64,000 nucleotides of DNA from positions 124,001-188,000 of the forward strand of contig JBLZWL010000129.1 in assembly GCA_049194865.1 (NCBI GenBank), given 5' to 3'. Every line of letters starts with the position of its first letter. Position 1 is the first letter of the stretch. The DNA comes from Myxococcus terminator_A. Its GTDB lineage: Bacteria; Myxococcota; Myxococcia; Myxococcales; Myxococcaceae. Below the pieces are notes generated by a model that had not been told where the DNA came from, did no database searches, and saw only the letters and a program-made list of their open reading frames with translations. The position numbers were made by a program, and so were the translations under genes. Of the stretch, positions 35,200 to 46,783 are shown piece by piece.

Positions 35200-35730
35200 A
35201 TGGCCGAGAAGTGGGACAAGCAGCTGATGGAGTTCCTCAAGCGCACCGGTGACGAGCTCAAGCGCACGACCGACGACCTTCGCGGCGAGGCGCAGCGCCT
35301 CCTCAAGGAAGTGAAGGACCCGGACAAGCAGGCCAAGGTGAAGGAAGGCCTGGAGCAGCTGCGCACCTGGGCGGCCAGCACCACCAAGGTGGCGGCGGAG
35401 AAGATTGAGACGGCCGTGCGCCAGGTCGAGGGCGCCGTGGAGCGCGCCTTCCATTCGGAGGACGAGGCCGGGGCCACCGCGAAGCCGCCCGCTGGAAAGA
35501 AGGCCAAGGGTGCGCCCGCCTCCCGCGCGAGCACCGCCGAGGCCGCTCCCGCCGAGGCTCCGGCTCCGAAGGCCGCGCCCCGCGCCGCGAAGAAGGCGGC
35601 GGGCAACAAGTCCATCGGCCGCGCCAAGAAGGCGGGCGGGCAGGCGGCGAAGAAGGCGGCTCCGGCTTCCAAGGCTCCGGCTTCCAAGAAGACGATGGGC
35701 CGCGCCAAGAAGCCCACCGCCGGAGCGTGA
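35200..35730 (+). CDS. Phasin-like helical protein with a histone H1-like tail
   Basis: A 176-residue protein. Residues 1-90 are amphipathic helix with regular Lys/Glu heptads (LMEFLKRTGDELKRTTDDL), as in phasins, apolipoprotein-like or membrane-curving proteins. Residues 95-176 are a disordered Lys/Ala/Pro tail with repeated KKA, GRAKK and APAS units like histone H1. ATG 35200 follows GAGAGGAC; upstream in-frame codons lack a site. DNA binding or granule association are both possible and cannot be separated from sequence. It is followed by a terminator hairpin. Confidence 0.75.
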   Translation: MAEKWDKQLMEFLKRTGDELKRTTDDLRGEAQRLLKEVKDPDKQAKVKEGLEQLRTWAASTTKVAAEKIETAVRQVEGAVERAFHSEDEAGATAKPPAGKKAKGAPASRASTAEAAPAEAPAPKAAPRAAKKAAGNKSIGRAKKAGGQAAKKAAPASKAPASKKTMGRAKKPTAGA

Positions 35731-35742
35731 AGTTCCGCTCCG

Positions 35743-35770
35743 CCTGAAGCGGGCCCGCACCTGCTTCAGG
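35743..35770 (+). terminator. Hairpin between the phasin-like gene and grpE
   Basis: CCTGAAGC (35743-35750) and GCTTCAGG (35763-35770) form an 8-bp stem with a 12-base loop, 12 bases after the stop codon. It separates this gene from the grpE promoter. Confidence 0.55.
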
Positions 35771-35798
35771 TCTGGATTCCGTGAGTCGTTCCCGCTTG

Positions 35799-35827
35799 TT
35801 GGAACGGTGTGCGGCGCGTGAGATAGT
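35799..35827 (+). promoter_or_regulatory. Candidate sigma-A promoter of grpE-dnaK overlapping an inverted repeat
   Basis: TTGGAA (35799-35804) and GATAGT (35822-35827) are 17 bases apart, placing the transcript start near 35834, right at GTG 35835. CGTTCC (35787-35792) and GGAACG (35801-35806) form an inverted repeat overlapping the -35. It is not a CIRCE element. Confidence 0.4.
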
Positions 35828-35834
35828 GCGCGCC

Positions 35835-36737
35835 GTGGCCGGCTCCAGCGATAAGGACAGCATCCAGGCGGAAATCGGGCAGGACGTCATCGACGCGGCG
35901 GTCCGCAGTGTCGAACGTCACATGGAGGATGACGAGGTAACCGTCATCGAGGTGGAGGCCCCCCAGGCCCCCACCTCTGACGAGGACCCCGCCTCTTCCC
36001 CCGAGGTTTCCGTGATTTCCGATGACCCCGTGGCGACTCCGGCGACAGCCGAAGAGGTCGCCGCCTTGCGCGCGGAGGTGGACTCGCTCAAGGCGCAAGT
36101 CGAGTTCAGCCAGGCCAAGGGCCGGGAGACGATGGACCGGCTGCGCGAGGCGCACGAGCGCGCGAAGGAAGCGCAGGAGCGCATGGTCCGCGCCGCCGCG
36201 GACCTGGAGAACTACCGCAAGCGCGCGCAGAAGGAGAAGGAGGAGGTCCAGCGCTTCGGCTCGGAGAAGCTGCTCAAGGACCTGCTCCCGGTGATGGACA
36301 ACATGGACCGCGCGCTCGAGGCGGCGGCCAAGTCCCCCGATATCGACAGCTTCCAGAAGGGCGTGGCCATGACGCGCAAGTCCTTCGAGGACGCGCTCGG
36401 GCGCCACGGCGTGAAGTCCTTCAGCGCCAAGGGCCAGCCGTTCGACCCGCGCATGCACGAGGCCATCCAGCAGGTGGAGACGGCGGACGTGCCCGTGGGC
36501 CACGTGGCCTTCGAGGTCGTGCGCGGCTTCTTCCTCAACGAGCGGCTGGTGCGTCCGGCCCTCGTCGTCGTCGCGCGCGCGCCCGAGGCCGCGCCCGTCG
36601 TCGAAGCCGCGTCCGCGGCGGAGACCACGTCAACCACGCCGGCCGAGTCCGTGGAGGCGCCGTCCTCGCCGGACGGTGAGCCTCTCGCCGAGGCACACGC
36701 GCCGCAGTCGGACAGCACTTCCGGGGGGAGTCAGTAA
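35835..36737 (+). CDS. grpE: Nucleotide-exchange factor GrpE
   Basis: GrpE releases ADP from DnaK. The 300-residue protein has an acidic, disordered N-terminus, a long coiled coil (about 60-130, MVRAAADLENYRKRAQKEKEE) and the C-terminal beta-wing with the family signature (FDPRMHEAIQQVETADVPVG, about 200). A 60-residue Ala/Glu/Ser/Pro tail extends beyond the usual end. The start is unsettled. GTG 35835 is preferred because a promoter-like pair would start the message there, giving a leaderless transcript. GTG 35781 would add 18 residues. dnaK follows 5 bases after the stop. In M. xanthus a grpE homologue (grpS) precedes the dnaK homologue sglK needed for social motility. This pair could be its counterpart, but that is not provable here. 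Confidence 0.88.
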   Translation: MAGSSDKDSIQAEIGQDVIDAAVRSVERHMEDDEVTVIEVEAPQAPTSDEDPASSPEVSVISDDPVATPATAEEVAALRAEVDSLKAQVEFSQAKGRETMDRLREAHERAKEAQERMVRAAADLENYRKRAQKEKEEVQRFGSEKLLKDLLPVMDNMDRALEAAAKSPDIDSFQKGVAMTRKSFEDALGRHGVKSFSAKGQPFDPRMHEAIQQVETADVPVGHVAFEVVRGFFLNERLVRPALVVVARAPEAAPVVEAASAAETTSTTPAESVEAPSSPDGEPLAEAHAPQSDSTSGGSQ

Positions 36738-36742
36738 GCATC

Positions 36743-38566
<1,824 letters not shown>

Positions 38567-38661
38567 GGCGGCACCTCCGGATTCCGGACCGGGGGCGTGC
38601 AATCATCCGCGTGCGTCGCGCGTAGGTGAAGCACCCCCTGTCCGTTTCGAGGTAGCGAGTC

Positions 38662-38961
38662 ATGGATCCAGTCGAAGGCGTGGTGATGGTGCTGGTGGTG
38701 GCGATGACGTGCGGCATCCCCCTGCTCGGGTTGACGCTGCGCTTCTCGCTCAAGCCGGTGCTGGAGGCCTTCATCCGGCTGCGCGAGGCCCAGCTCGGCC
38801 AGCAGCCGGACACGGCGATGCTCCGGGCGCGCGTGGCCCACCTGGAGCACGTGCTGGAGGTCCATGGCCTCATCGACGACCGCCGCTCCGTATCGCTGCC
38901 CTCGGGCACCTCCGAGCGGGTGTCCAGTAGCGTGTCCTTGAAGGACCGCGAGCGCGTCTAG
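38662..38961 (+). CDS. Small membrane protein with coiled coil
   Basis: A 99-residue protein with one N-terminal membrane helix (about residues 7-28, VVMVLVVAMTCGIPLLGLTL), a short amphipathic/coiled region (LREAQLGQQPDTAMLRARVAHLEHVLEVHG) given here in outline at 40-69, and a Ser-rich tail. The topology is like PspB-type proteins, but no family is recognised. It sits between dnaK and the Ser/Thr kinase gene, 30 bases from the latter. Confidence 0.65.
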   Translation: MDPVEGVVMVLVVAMTCGIPLLGLTLRFSLKPVLEAFIRLREAQLGQQPDTAMLRARVAHLEHVLEVHGLIDDRRSVSLPSGTSERVSSSVSLKDRERV

Positions 38962-38990
38962 CGGCAACCCCAGACTACCCGGGGAAGCTC

Positions 38991-40538
38991 ATGCGGGTGT
39001 GTAATGGGCCCGTGGAATTCCCTTCGTTGGAGACAGAGGTCGCGTTCCTGCGCGGCCTGGTGGCGGTTCATCGGATGTCCGACGACATCCTCGAGGACTG
39101 CCTCCAGCGCGGCCTGACGCTGGATGCGGGGCTGGATGTCTTCCTCACCCAGTGCGCGCGCATGGTGCACGCGCCCGCGGGCTTCGTGTCCCTGCGAGGC
39201 ACGCGCGGGCCGGTGCTGACGCGGGTGCTGGGCGAGCTGGGGGCGGACGTCTTCGAGGTCGCGGGCTGGCGAGGCCCTCACCGCTTGAAGAACGGGCGGA
39301 TGTTGTTCTGCACCCGGCTGAAGCTGGGCAACCTGGAGCTGGGGGGCATGGGGCTGGCGGTGGACGGCGGCTTCGCGGACGGCGGCGGGCTGGTGATGAA
39401 GCTGGTGGAGGCCATCGGCGAGCAGCTCGACACCGCGGTGCTGGCCTTCCTGGCGCTGACGGACGGGCAGGGCCCCCTGGAGCGGCTGGACGAGCTGGCG
39501 CTGGACGACACGCCGGTGCCGCGCGGGCGCATTGGCAAGTACGAGGTGCTGACGCCGCTGGGCACGGGCGGCATGGCCCAGGTGCTGGTGGCGCGGACGC
39601 GGGGCCCGGAGGGGCTGGGGCGGCTGGTGGCGCTCAAGCGCATCCTCCCGCACCTCACGGCGGACCCGGCCATCGTCCAGCAGTTCCTGGACGAGGCGCG
39701 CATCGGCCTGCGGCTGTCGCACCCCAACCTCGTGCACGTCTACGACTTCGGTGAGGCGCAGGGGGCGTACTTCATCGCCATGGAGCTGGTGCGAGGCGTG
39801 GACCTGGACCGGCTCTTGCGCGCGCACAAGGGGCCGCTGACGCCCGAGCAGTCGGCGGCGGTGGTCGTGCAGGGGCTGAGCGGATTGCACGCGGCGCACC
39901 TGCTCAAGGGCGAGGACGGCAAGCCGCTGCACCTGGTGCACCGGGACTTGTCCCCGCACAACCTGATGGTGGGCTTCGACGGCCAGGTGAAGGTGCTGGA
40001 CTTCGGCGTGGCGAAGGTCCGCGCGCAGCGGACGATGACGCTGCCGGGCATCGTGAAGGGCAAGCCGCTGTACATGTCACCGGAGCAGGCCCGGGGGCAG
40101 CGGCTGGACGCGCGCAGCGACTTGTTCGCCATGGGCCTCATCCTCTACGAGGCGCTCACGGGGCGGCGCGCGTTCGACCGGGGCGACGAGCTGGTCTCCA
40201 TGCAGGCCATCTGCGACGAGCGCCTGACGCGGCCGGACACCATCTCCCGTCCGCTGTGGGAGGTGCTGGAGGTGGCGCTGGCCAAGTCTCCGACGGCGCG
40301 TTTCGCGAGCGCGCAGGAGATGGCGGAGCGGTTGAGGGACGTCGTCACGCCCGCGAAGGACACGGAGCTGTCGCGGCTGATGGCCAGGCACTTCCCGGAC
40401 AGGCTCCGGGAGCTGAACCGGCTGGACCGCACGGAGGCGGGCGGCCAGCCCCTCGTCGCGTCCCGTGAAGTGATGCCCCCGCAGGAGGACATCGACACGG
40501 AGCCGCGCCCCGCGCCCCAGAAGAAGGCGGCGCGCTGA
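38991..40538 (+). CDS. Ser/Thr protein kinase with an N-terminal GAF-like region
   Basis: A 515-residue cytoplasmic kinase. The first 165 residues look like a GAF-type sensor (LDVFLTQCARMVHAPAGFVSL). The Hanks-type kinase domain spans about 183-450: glycine loop LGTGGMAQV, Lys in LVALKRIL, catalytic loop HRDLSPHNLM with the active Asp, DFGVAKV, activation segment ending GKPLYMSPEQARG, and DARSDLFAMGLILYEAL. No transmembrane helix is present, unlike many PknB-type kinases. A short disordered, basic tail ends the protein. Myxobacteria carry many such kinases, and the substrate is unknown. Confidence 0.9.
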   Translation: MRVCNGPVEFPSLETEVAFLRGLVAVHRMSDDILEDCLQRGLTLDAGLDVFLTQCARMVHAPAGFVSLRGTRGPVLTRVLGELGADVFEVAGWRGPHRLKNGRMLFCTRLKLGNLELGGMGLAVDGGFADGGGLVMKLVEAIGEQLDTAVLAFLALTDGQGPLERLDELALDDTPVPRGRIGKYEVLTPLGTGGMAQVLVARTRGPEGLGRLVALKRILPHLTADPAIVQQFLDEARIGLRLSHPNLVHVYDFGEAQGAYFIAMELVRGVDLDRLLRAHKGPLTPEQSAAVVVQGLSGLHAAHLLKGEDGKPLHLVHRDLSPHNLMVGFDGQVKVLDFGVAKVRAQRTMTLPGIVKGKPLYMSPEQARGQRLDARSDLFAMGLILYEALTGRRAFDRGDELVSMQAICDERLTRPDTISRPLWEVLEVALAKSPTARFASAQEMAERLRDVVTPAKDTELSRLMARHFPDRLRELNRLDRTEAGGQPLVASREVMPPQEDIDTEPRPAPQKKAAR

Positions 40539-40604
40539 CGAGGGTTGGCGCCCAGCCTCACCCCGGGAAGGAGTGGGGCCGGGCGGCCTGGACCCACGCG
40601 TCAC

Positions 40605-41504
40605 TCAGGTGCGGCGCAGTGACGGGTCGTCGGGGGTGGCGTTGAGCGTGCGAGGCGCGTCGACCTCGCCCTCGGTGCGGATGTCCACGTTCTCGTGGCG
40701 CACCGTCTCGGTGATGCGGCGCTCCTCCTCGACGACGTCCTTGTGGATGACGACCTCCTCGTCCAGGACGGAGCGCTTGGTGATATCCACCTCTTCCGCA
40801 TGGAGCGGGACGACGATGGTCTCCTCCTTGAACGTCGCGCCCACCGCGGGCCTGTCCGACGTCACCGCCCGGCGCTCCACGCGGACCCGCTCATGGCGCA
40901 GGGGGACCTTCACCACTTCCTCCTCCACCACCACGTCCTTGTGGACGCGCAGCTCGCCCGCCTGGGTGTCACGCTTCTCCACCATCAGCTTCTCCCGGTG
41001 GACGGGGATGGAGATGTCCTCGTTGTCCCGCCGCATCTCCGTGCCCAGGCGCTTGTCGGTCTCCAGGCGGGTGTCGGTCCTCCGCAGGTCGGTGTCCGCC
41101 TTCATGTTGGCCGCGTAGCTGGCGTCAGCGCCCAGGTTGGCGCTCGGCAGCGGCGTGACGGAGCCCCGGGAGAGGTCCGGGTCCCCGTTGCGTACACGGG
41201 TCTCCGTCTTCGTCGTGGTCCGCTCGGAGGCCAGGCCCAGGGCCGCCGCGCCCGTGGCGGCGGCGCCCCCCTTGGCGCGCTCGGCGTCGGAGACCTGCTG
41301 GAGGGCCTCCTTGCCCCGGTTCAGAATCACCTCTCCATCGCGAATCTCGCTCACCTCCGAGAAGGCGACCTTGTAGTCCTTCGGGAAGAACAGACCCCTC
41401 TCGATGTGGAATGCGTCGTCGCCGATGGCGAAGACCTTGCCGAGCTTCTCGTTGTCGATGCTGCGTACGGCCATTCCTTCCCTGACATCCTTGCGCTGGA
41501 ACAT
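40605..41504 (-). CDS. PRC-barrel/DUF2382 (YsnF/AvaK) stress-type protein
   Basis: A 299-residue soluble protein. The N-terminus (about 1-65) resembles a PRC-barrel (GMAVRSIDNEKLGKVFAIGDD, outlined at 9-29). A linker with LETDKRLGTEMRR follows. The C-terminal 130 residues are a DUF2382 domain with paired beta strands, each Val/Glu/Arg-rich (ISIPVHREKLMVEKR, VVKVPLRHERVRVERR, TIVVPLHAEEVDITKR, RHENVDIRTEG). YsnF-type proteins are general-stress proteins of unknown activity. ATG 41504 is preceded by a near-perfect AGGAGGAG. The upstream region is shared with the liv operon promoter. Confidence 0.82.
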   Translation of the reverse strand: MFQRKDVREGMAVRSIDNEKLGKVFAIGDDAFHIERGLFFPKDYKVAFSEVSEIRDGEVILNRGKEALQQVSDAERAKGGAAATGAAALGLASERTTTKTETRVRNGDPDLSRGSVTPLPSANLGADASYAANMKADTDLRRTDTRLETDKRLGTEMRRDNEDISIPVHREKLMVEKRDTQAGELRVHKDVVVEEEVVKVPLRHERVRVERRAVTSDRPAVGATFKEETIVVPLHAEEVDITKRSVLDEEVVIHKDVVEEERRITETVRHENVDIRTEGEVDAPRTLNATPDDPSLRRT

Positions 41505-41933
41505 GGCTGGCTCTCCTCCTGCTGGCTGGATGGAGGGCGCGGTCCACCTCTCCATCAACCGGAAGGTGGGAACAGGTCCGGGGATGAACAGTGCCATGGC
41601 GACATGAACGCGAGGGGCTCGGTCCCGTGGCTGCCCTCGACGGGGCTGCCTGCCCTCGCCCGGCGTGTGGAGCGGGGCCCCCTGGCAAGAGCCTTCCGCG
41701 CGGGGCGCGGGGCCGTGGCACCCCCGGAGCGCGCCCCATGCGCGATGTGGGACGGGTGTGCCGGAGGCCCTCCCTGCCTTGGGGGAGTGGGGCCCTGTCC
41801 CCTCGTGACGCGCCGCACGGAGGGTACGTGGGGGGAGGGCCTGACTGGCAGCGCGCTTGACCCATGGAGAGGGCTCCCCTAGAAAACCGGGGCTTTGAAG
41901 CGCAGCACCCCCTGTTGAGGAGGATTGCTCCCC
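41505..41933. other. Intergenic region between the DUF2382 gene and the liv operon
   Basis: About 430 bases of GC-rich DNA between divergent genes. Apart from the liv promoter at its right end and the ribosome sites at both edges, I see no gene, repeat or RNA-like element. Confidence 0.5.
41857..41885 (+). promoter_or_regulatory. Sigma-A-type promoter of the liv operon
   Basis: TTGACC (41857-41862) and TAGAAA (41880-41885) are exactly 17 bases apart. Transcription would begin near 41892, leaving a 42-base leader with GAGGAGGA as ribosome site for livK. Confidence 0.6.
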
Positions 41934-43145
41934 ATGCGACGCCTTGCCCCGATGCTGCTCGCCGCGCTCGCCCTCATGGCGGCCGCTTGCGAGAAGAAGA
42001 CGCAGCCCACTCCTTCCAGTGAGGCTGGCACGCAGGCCGCGCAGGGTCAGTCCGGGAGCACGGCGAGCGGCACTCCCGCCGCTGGCTCCGACACCATCCT
42101 GCTGGGCCAGGTGGGCGCGCTCACGGGAGGCCAGGCGACCTTCGGCATCTCCACGCGCAACGGCATCGAGCTGGCCCTCAAGGAGGCCAACGCCGCGGGC
42201 GGCGTGAATGGCAAGAAGCTGGCGATCCGCGTCTACGACAATCAGAGCAAGCCGGAGGAGGCCGCGCAGGCCGCCACCCGCCTGATTACGCAGGACAAGG
42301 TGGTGCTCATCCTGGGCGACGTGGCCTCGTCCAACTCGCTGGCCATGGCGGAGAAGGCTCAGGCGGCGGGCGTGCCCATGATTACGCCCTCGTCCACCAA
42401 CATCACGGTGACGGAGAAGGGCGACTTCATCTTCCGCGTGTGCTTCATCGACCCGTTCCAGGGCTTCGTGATGGCGAAGTTCGCCCGCGAGGACCTGAAG
42501 CTGGCCAAGGTGGCGGTGCTCCAGGACAACAAGAGCGCCTACTCCATCGACCTGTCGGGCGTCTTCACGCGCAAGTTCACGGAGATGGGCGGCAAGGTCG
42601 TCACCACGGAGAGCTACAGCCAGGGCGACACCGACTACCGCGCGCAGCTCACCGCCATCAAGAAGACGCAGCCGGACGGCATCTACGTGCCGGGCTACTA
42701 CAGCGAGGTCGGCGTCATCGCGCGCCAGGCCCGCGAGGTGGGCCTCAAGGTCCCCCTGATGGGCGGCGACGGCTGGGACTCCGAGAAGCTGTTCGAGCTG
42801 GGCGGCAGCGCGATTGCTGGCAGCTACTTCTCCAACCACTACTCGCCGGACAACCCGGACCCCCGCGTGCAGAAGTTCATCGCCGACTACAAGGCGGCGT
42901 ACGGCGCGGTGCCGGACGCGCTGGCGGCGCTGGGCTACGACGCGGCCCGCGTGGCGGTGGAGGCGCTCAAGCGCGCCAAGGATTTGAGTGGTCCGTCGGT
43001 GCGGGATGCCATCGCCCAGACGAAGGACTTCCCGGGCGTGGCGGGCACCGTCACCCTGGATGACAAGCGCAATGCCGTGAAGTCCGCCGTCGTCCTCAAG
43101 GTCGGGGACGGCAAGACGCAGTACGTGACGACCATCTCTCCCTAA
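41934..43145 (+). CDS. livK: Branched-chain amino-acid ABC transporter, substrate-binding lipoprotein
   Basis: A 403-residue periplasmic-binding lipoprotein of the LivJ/LivK family that should capture leucine, isoleucine, valine or related amides for the permease encoded next. The signal is MRRLAPMLLAALALMAAAC (lipobox AAAC). A low-complexity linker follows, then the family core: ILLGQVGALTGGQATFG, GGVNGKKLAIRVYDNQSKPE, ITPSSTNITVTEKGDFIFR and YAALGYDAARVAVEAL-like segments. ATG 41934 has GAGGAGGA 9 bases upstream; TTG 41925 is too close to it. The stop TAA abuts the livH ATG. Confidence 0.9.
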   Translation: MRRLAPMLLAALALMAAACEKKTQPTPSSEAGTQAAQGQSGSTASGTPAAGSDTILLGQVGALTGGQATFGISTRNGIELALKEANAAGGVNGKKLAIRVYDNQSKPEEAAQAATRLITQDKVVLILGDVASSNSLAMAEKAQAAGVPMITPSSTNITVTEKGDFIFRVCFIDPFQGFVMAKFAREDLKLAKVAVLQDNKSAYSIDLSGVFTRKFTEMGGKVVTTESYSQGDTDYRAQLTAIKKTQPDGIYVPGYYSEVGVIARQAREVGLKVPLMGGDGWDSEKLFELGGSAIAGSYFSNHYSPDNPDPRVQKFIADYKAAYGAVPDALAALGYDAARVAVEALKRAKDLSGPSVRDAIAQTKDFPGVAGTVTLDDKRNAVKSAVVLKVGDGKTQYVTTISP

Positions 43146-44066
<921 letters not shown>

Positions 44067-44068
44067 CG

Positions 44069-45133
44069 ATGCAATCCCCCGCGCTCACCGTCCCCGAGGC
44101 ATCGTCCCTCGTCCCCCCCGCGCTGCGCGGAATCCTTCCGCTGCTCATCGCGATTCCCACGCTCGCGCTGTTCCACTGGTCGCTCACCGGCTCCGACTTC
44201 GCCACGTATCTGCTGTCCGTCGTCGGGGTGAACATCATCCTCGCGGTGAGCCTCAACATCGTGAACGGGATGACGGGCCAGTTCTCCATCGGCCACGCGG
44301 GCTTCATGGCCGTGGGGGCGTACATCGCGGGCTACACCTCCTTGCAGTTGAAGGAGGTGGCGCTGTCCTTCCTGCCGGTGTCGGCCAGCGACCAGGTCCT
44401 CTTCATGCTGGCGCTGCTCGTCGGGGGCATCGCCGCCGCGCTGTGCGGCTTCCTGGTGGGCCTGCCCTCGCTGCGCCTCAGGGGCGACTACCTGGCCATC
44501 GTCACGCTGGGCTTCGGCGAAATCATCCGCGTCGTGGTGCAGAACACGGACGCGTTCGGCCGCGCGCTGGGCCTGTCGGGCATCCCCCAGTACTCCAGCC
44601 CGTTCATGGTGTTCTTCTGGGTGTTCCTCGTGGTGCTGGCCGCGCGCCGGCTCGCCGGCTCCAGCCATGGCCGCAGCCTGTGGGCCATCCGCGAGGATGA
44701 GGTGGCCGCCGAGGCCATGGGCGTGGACACCACCGGCTACAAGGTCCGCGCCTTCGTCTTCTCGTCGTTCTTCGCGGGCATCGCCGGCGGGCTGTTCGCC
44801 CACTTCGTGCCCATCATCAACCCCGGCTCCTTCACCTTCGTGCGCTCGATGGAAATCGTCGTCATGGTGGTGCTGGGCGGCCTGGGCTCCACCACCGGCG
44901 CGTTCGTCGCGGCCATCTTCCTCACGCTGCTGCCCGAAGGCATGCGCTCGCTGTTCGGCGCGCTGGGCACCGAGGGCAGCCTGGCGCAGCGGGTGGACCA
45001 GATTCGCATGCCCATCTACGGCCTGCTGCTCGTCGTGCTGATGCTGTCGCGTCCTCAGGGCCTGTTCGGCACCAAGGAAATCTGGGACGTGCTGCCGCGG
45101 TGGCTGCCTCGCAAGCGAAGGGGGCTCGCGTGA
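44069..45133 (+). CDS. livM: Branched-chain amino-acid ABC permease LivM
   Basis: A 354-residue permease with about nine to ten membrane helices. Signatures are VSLNIVNGMTGQFSIGHAGF (about 55-75), GLPSLRLRGDYLAIVTLGFGEI in outline near 130-150, and the ATPase-contact loop GRSLWAIREDEVAAEAMGV. ATG 44069 has AGAAGG 7 bases upstream; GTG 44063, overlapping the livH stop as GTGA, is an alternative. It ends in a basic cytoplasmic tail. The livG GTG overlaps its stop. Confidence 0.92.
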   Translation: MQSPALTVPEASSLVPPALRGILPLLIAIPTLALFHWSLTGSDFATYLLSVVGVNIILAVSLNIVNGMTGQFSIGHAGFMAVGAYIAGYTSLQLKEVALSFLPVSASDQVLFMLALLVGGIAAALCGFLVGLPSLRLRGDYLAIVTLGFGEIIRVVVQNTDAFGRALGLSGIPQYSSPFMVFFWVFLVVLAARRLAGSSHGRSLWAIREDEVAAEAMGVDTTGYKVRAFVFSSFFAGIAGGLFAHFVPIINPGSFTFVRSMEIVVMVVLGGLGSTTGAFVAAIFLTLLPEGMRSLFGALGTEGSLAQRVDQIRMPIYGLLLVVLMLSRPQGLFGTKEIWDVLPRWLPRKRRGLA

Positions 45134-46026
45134 GCGCGAACGCGCAGCCGGTGGCCCCCGTCTCCCAGGGCACGCAGTCCCCCGCGCTCCTGCGGGCGGA
45201 CGGGGTGAGCATCCAGTTCGGCGGCCTCAAGGCGCTGACGGACTTCCACCTCTCCATCCAGCAGGGCGACCTGCTGGGGCTCATCGGTCCCAACGGCGCG
45301 GGCAAGTCCACCGCGTTCAACGTGCTGACCGGCGTGTACCAGCCCACCCAGGGGCAGGTGATTGTCAGCGGCACGAAGGTGAACGGGCGCAAGCCACATC
45401 AAATCAACCTGCTGGGCGTGGCGCGCACCTTCCAGAACATCCGCCTGTTCCGCGCGCTCACCGCGCTGGACAACGTGAAGGTGGCCTGCCGCGCGCAGAC
45501 GGCGCTGCACCAGTCCAGGCTGGGCCTGGGCGCGAAGCTGGTGAACGCGGGCCACAACTACGCGGACTGGTGGAAGGCGCTCTTGCTCACCCCGTCCTTC
45601 CAGCGCGAGGAGCGCCGGCTGACGGCGCAGGCCGAGCACCTCCTGGAGGTCATGGGCCTGTCGCACCGCCGCGACGAGGAGGCGCGCAACCTCCCGTACG
45701 GCGAGCAGCGCCGGCTGGAAATCGCGCGCGCGCTGGGCAGCCAGCCCCGCGTGCTGTTGTTGGACGAGCCCGCCGCCGGCATGAACACGCGCGAGAAGGC
45801 GGACCTGATGGTCCTCATCCGCAAGCTGCGTGACGACTTCAAGCTGGGCGTGCTGGTGATTGAGCACGACATGAAGCTGGTGATGGGCATCTGCGAGCAA
45901 ATCACGGTGCTGGACCACGGCGAGACGATTGCCCGGGGCGCTCCCGCCGAGGTGCGCAGCGACCGGAAGGTCATCGAGGCGTATCTGGGCGACAGCTACC
46001 TGGAGAGCCACGGAGGAGCGGCGTGA
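45130..46026 (+). CDS. livG: Branched-chain amino-acid ABC ATPase LivG
   Basis: A 298-residue ABC ATPase with an extra 25-residue N-terminus. Walker A GPNGAGKST (about 54-62), a Q-loop in VARTFQNIRLF, signature LPYGEQRRLEIARAL, Walker B VLLLDEPAAGM and the switch His in VIEHDMKLV are all present, with the C-terminal extension typical of LivG. GTG 45130 overlaps the livM stop (GTGA), with AAGGGGG upstream. It pairs with LivF to drive import. Confidence 0.94.
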   Translation: MSANAQPVAPVSQGTQSPALLRADGVSIQFGGLKALTDFHLSIQQGDLLGLIGPNGAGKSTAFNVLTGVYQPTQGQVIVSGTKVNGRKPHQINLLGVARTFQNIRLFRALTALDNVKVACRAQTALHQSRLGLGAKLVNAGHNYADWWKALLLTPSFQREERRLTAQAEHLLEVMGLSHRRDEEARNLPYGEQRRLEIARALGSQPRVLLLDEPAAGMNTREKADLMVLIRKLRDDFKLGVLVIEHDMKLVMGICEQITVLDHGETIARGAPAEVRSDRKVIEAYLGDSYLESHGGAA

Positions 46027-46778
46027 GCGACGCGCAGGTGAAGACGCTGGGCGAGCGCCAGGCTTTTGCCCCCCTGCTGGCGGTGGAGGGCATCAAGGTC
46101 CACTACGGCGCCATCCAAGCCCTCAGGGGCGTGTCGCTGACGGTGGGCAAGGGTGAAGTCGTCGCCCTCATCGGCGCCAACGGCGCGGGCAAGACGAGCA
46201 CCCTGCGCGCGGTGAGCGGCATGCTCAAGGCGAGCGCGGGCCGCATCCACTTCAGCGGGCAGGACACCACGTCCCTGAAGGCGCACCAGCTGGTGCCCCG
46301 GGGCATGGCGCACGCGCCGGAGGGGCGCGGCATCTTCCCCAACCTCACCGTGCTGGAGAACCTGGAGCTGGGCGCGTACCTGCGCCGGGACACCGCGGAC
46401 ATCCGCGCGGACATGGAGAAGAACTTCACGCTCTTCCCCGTGCTCAAGGAGCGGCGCAACCAGATGGCCGGGACGCTGTCGGGCGGAGAGCAGCAGATGC
46501 TCGCCATCGCCCGCGCGCTGCTCAGCCGGCCCCAGCTGCTGCTGCTGGACGAGCCCTCGCTGGGCCTGGCGCCGCAGGTGACGGAGACCATCTTCCGCAC
46601 CCTGCGCGACGTGAACAAGGCGGGCGTCAGCGTGCTCCTCGTGGAGCAGAACGCCCACCTGGCGCTCAACTCCGCTCACTACGGCTACGTGCTGGAGACG
46701 GGCGAGGTGGTGATGGCCGGCCCTGGCAAGGCGCTGCTGGAGAGCCCGGAGGTGCGGCGCGCCTACCTGGGCGAGTAG
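46023..46778 (+). CDS. livF: Branched-chain amino-acid ABC ATPase LivF
   Basis: A 251-residue ABC ATPase. Walker A GANGAGKTS, the family segment MAHAPEGRGIFPNLTV, signature TLSGGEQQMLAIARAL, Walker B LLLLDEPSLGL and switch His in NAHLAL fit LivF. It starts at GTG 46023, overlapping the livG stop, and is the last gene of the operon. A hairpin follows. Confidence 0.94.
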   Translation: MSDAQVKTLGERQAFAPLLAVEGIKVHYGAIQALRGVSLTVGKGEVVALIGANGAGKTSTLRAVSGMLKASAGRIHFSGQDTTSLKAHQLVPRGMAHAPEGRGIFPNLTVLENLELGAYLRRDTADIRADMEKNFTLFPVLKERRNQMAGTLSGGEQQMLAIARALLSRPQLLLLDEPSLGLAPQVTETIFRTLRDVNKAGVSVLLVEQNAHLALNSAHYGYVLETGEVVMAGPGKALLESPEVRRAYLGE

Positions 46779-46783
46779 GCTCC

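Noticed and set aside
35771..35834. CIRCE heat-shock operator ahead of grpE
   Set aside because: The inverted repeat there (CGTTCC/GGAACG) has neither the sequence nor the 9-base spacing of CIRCE.
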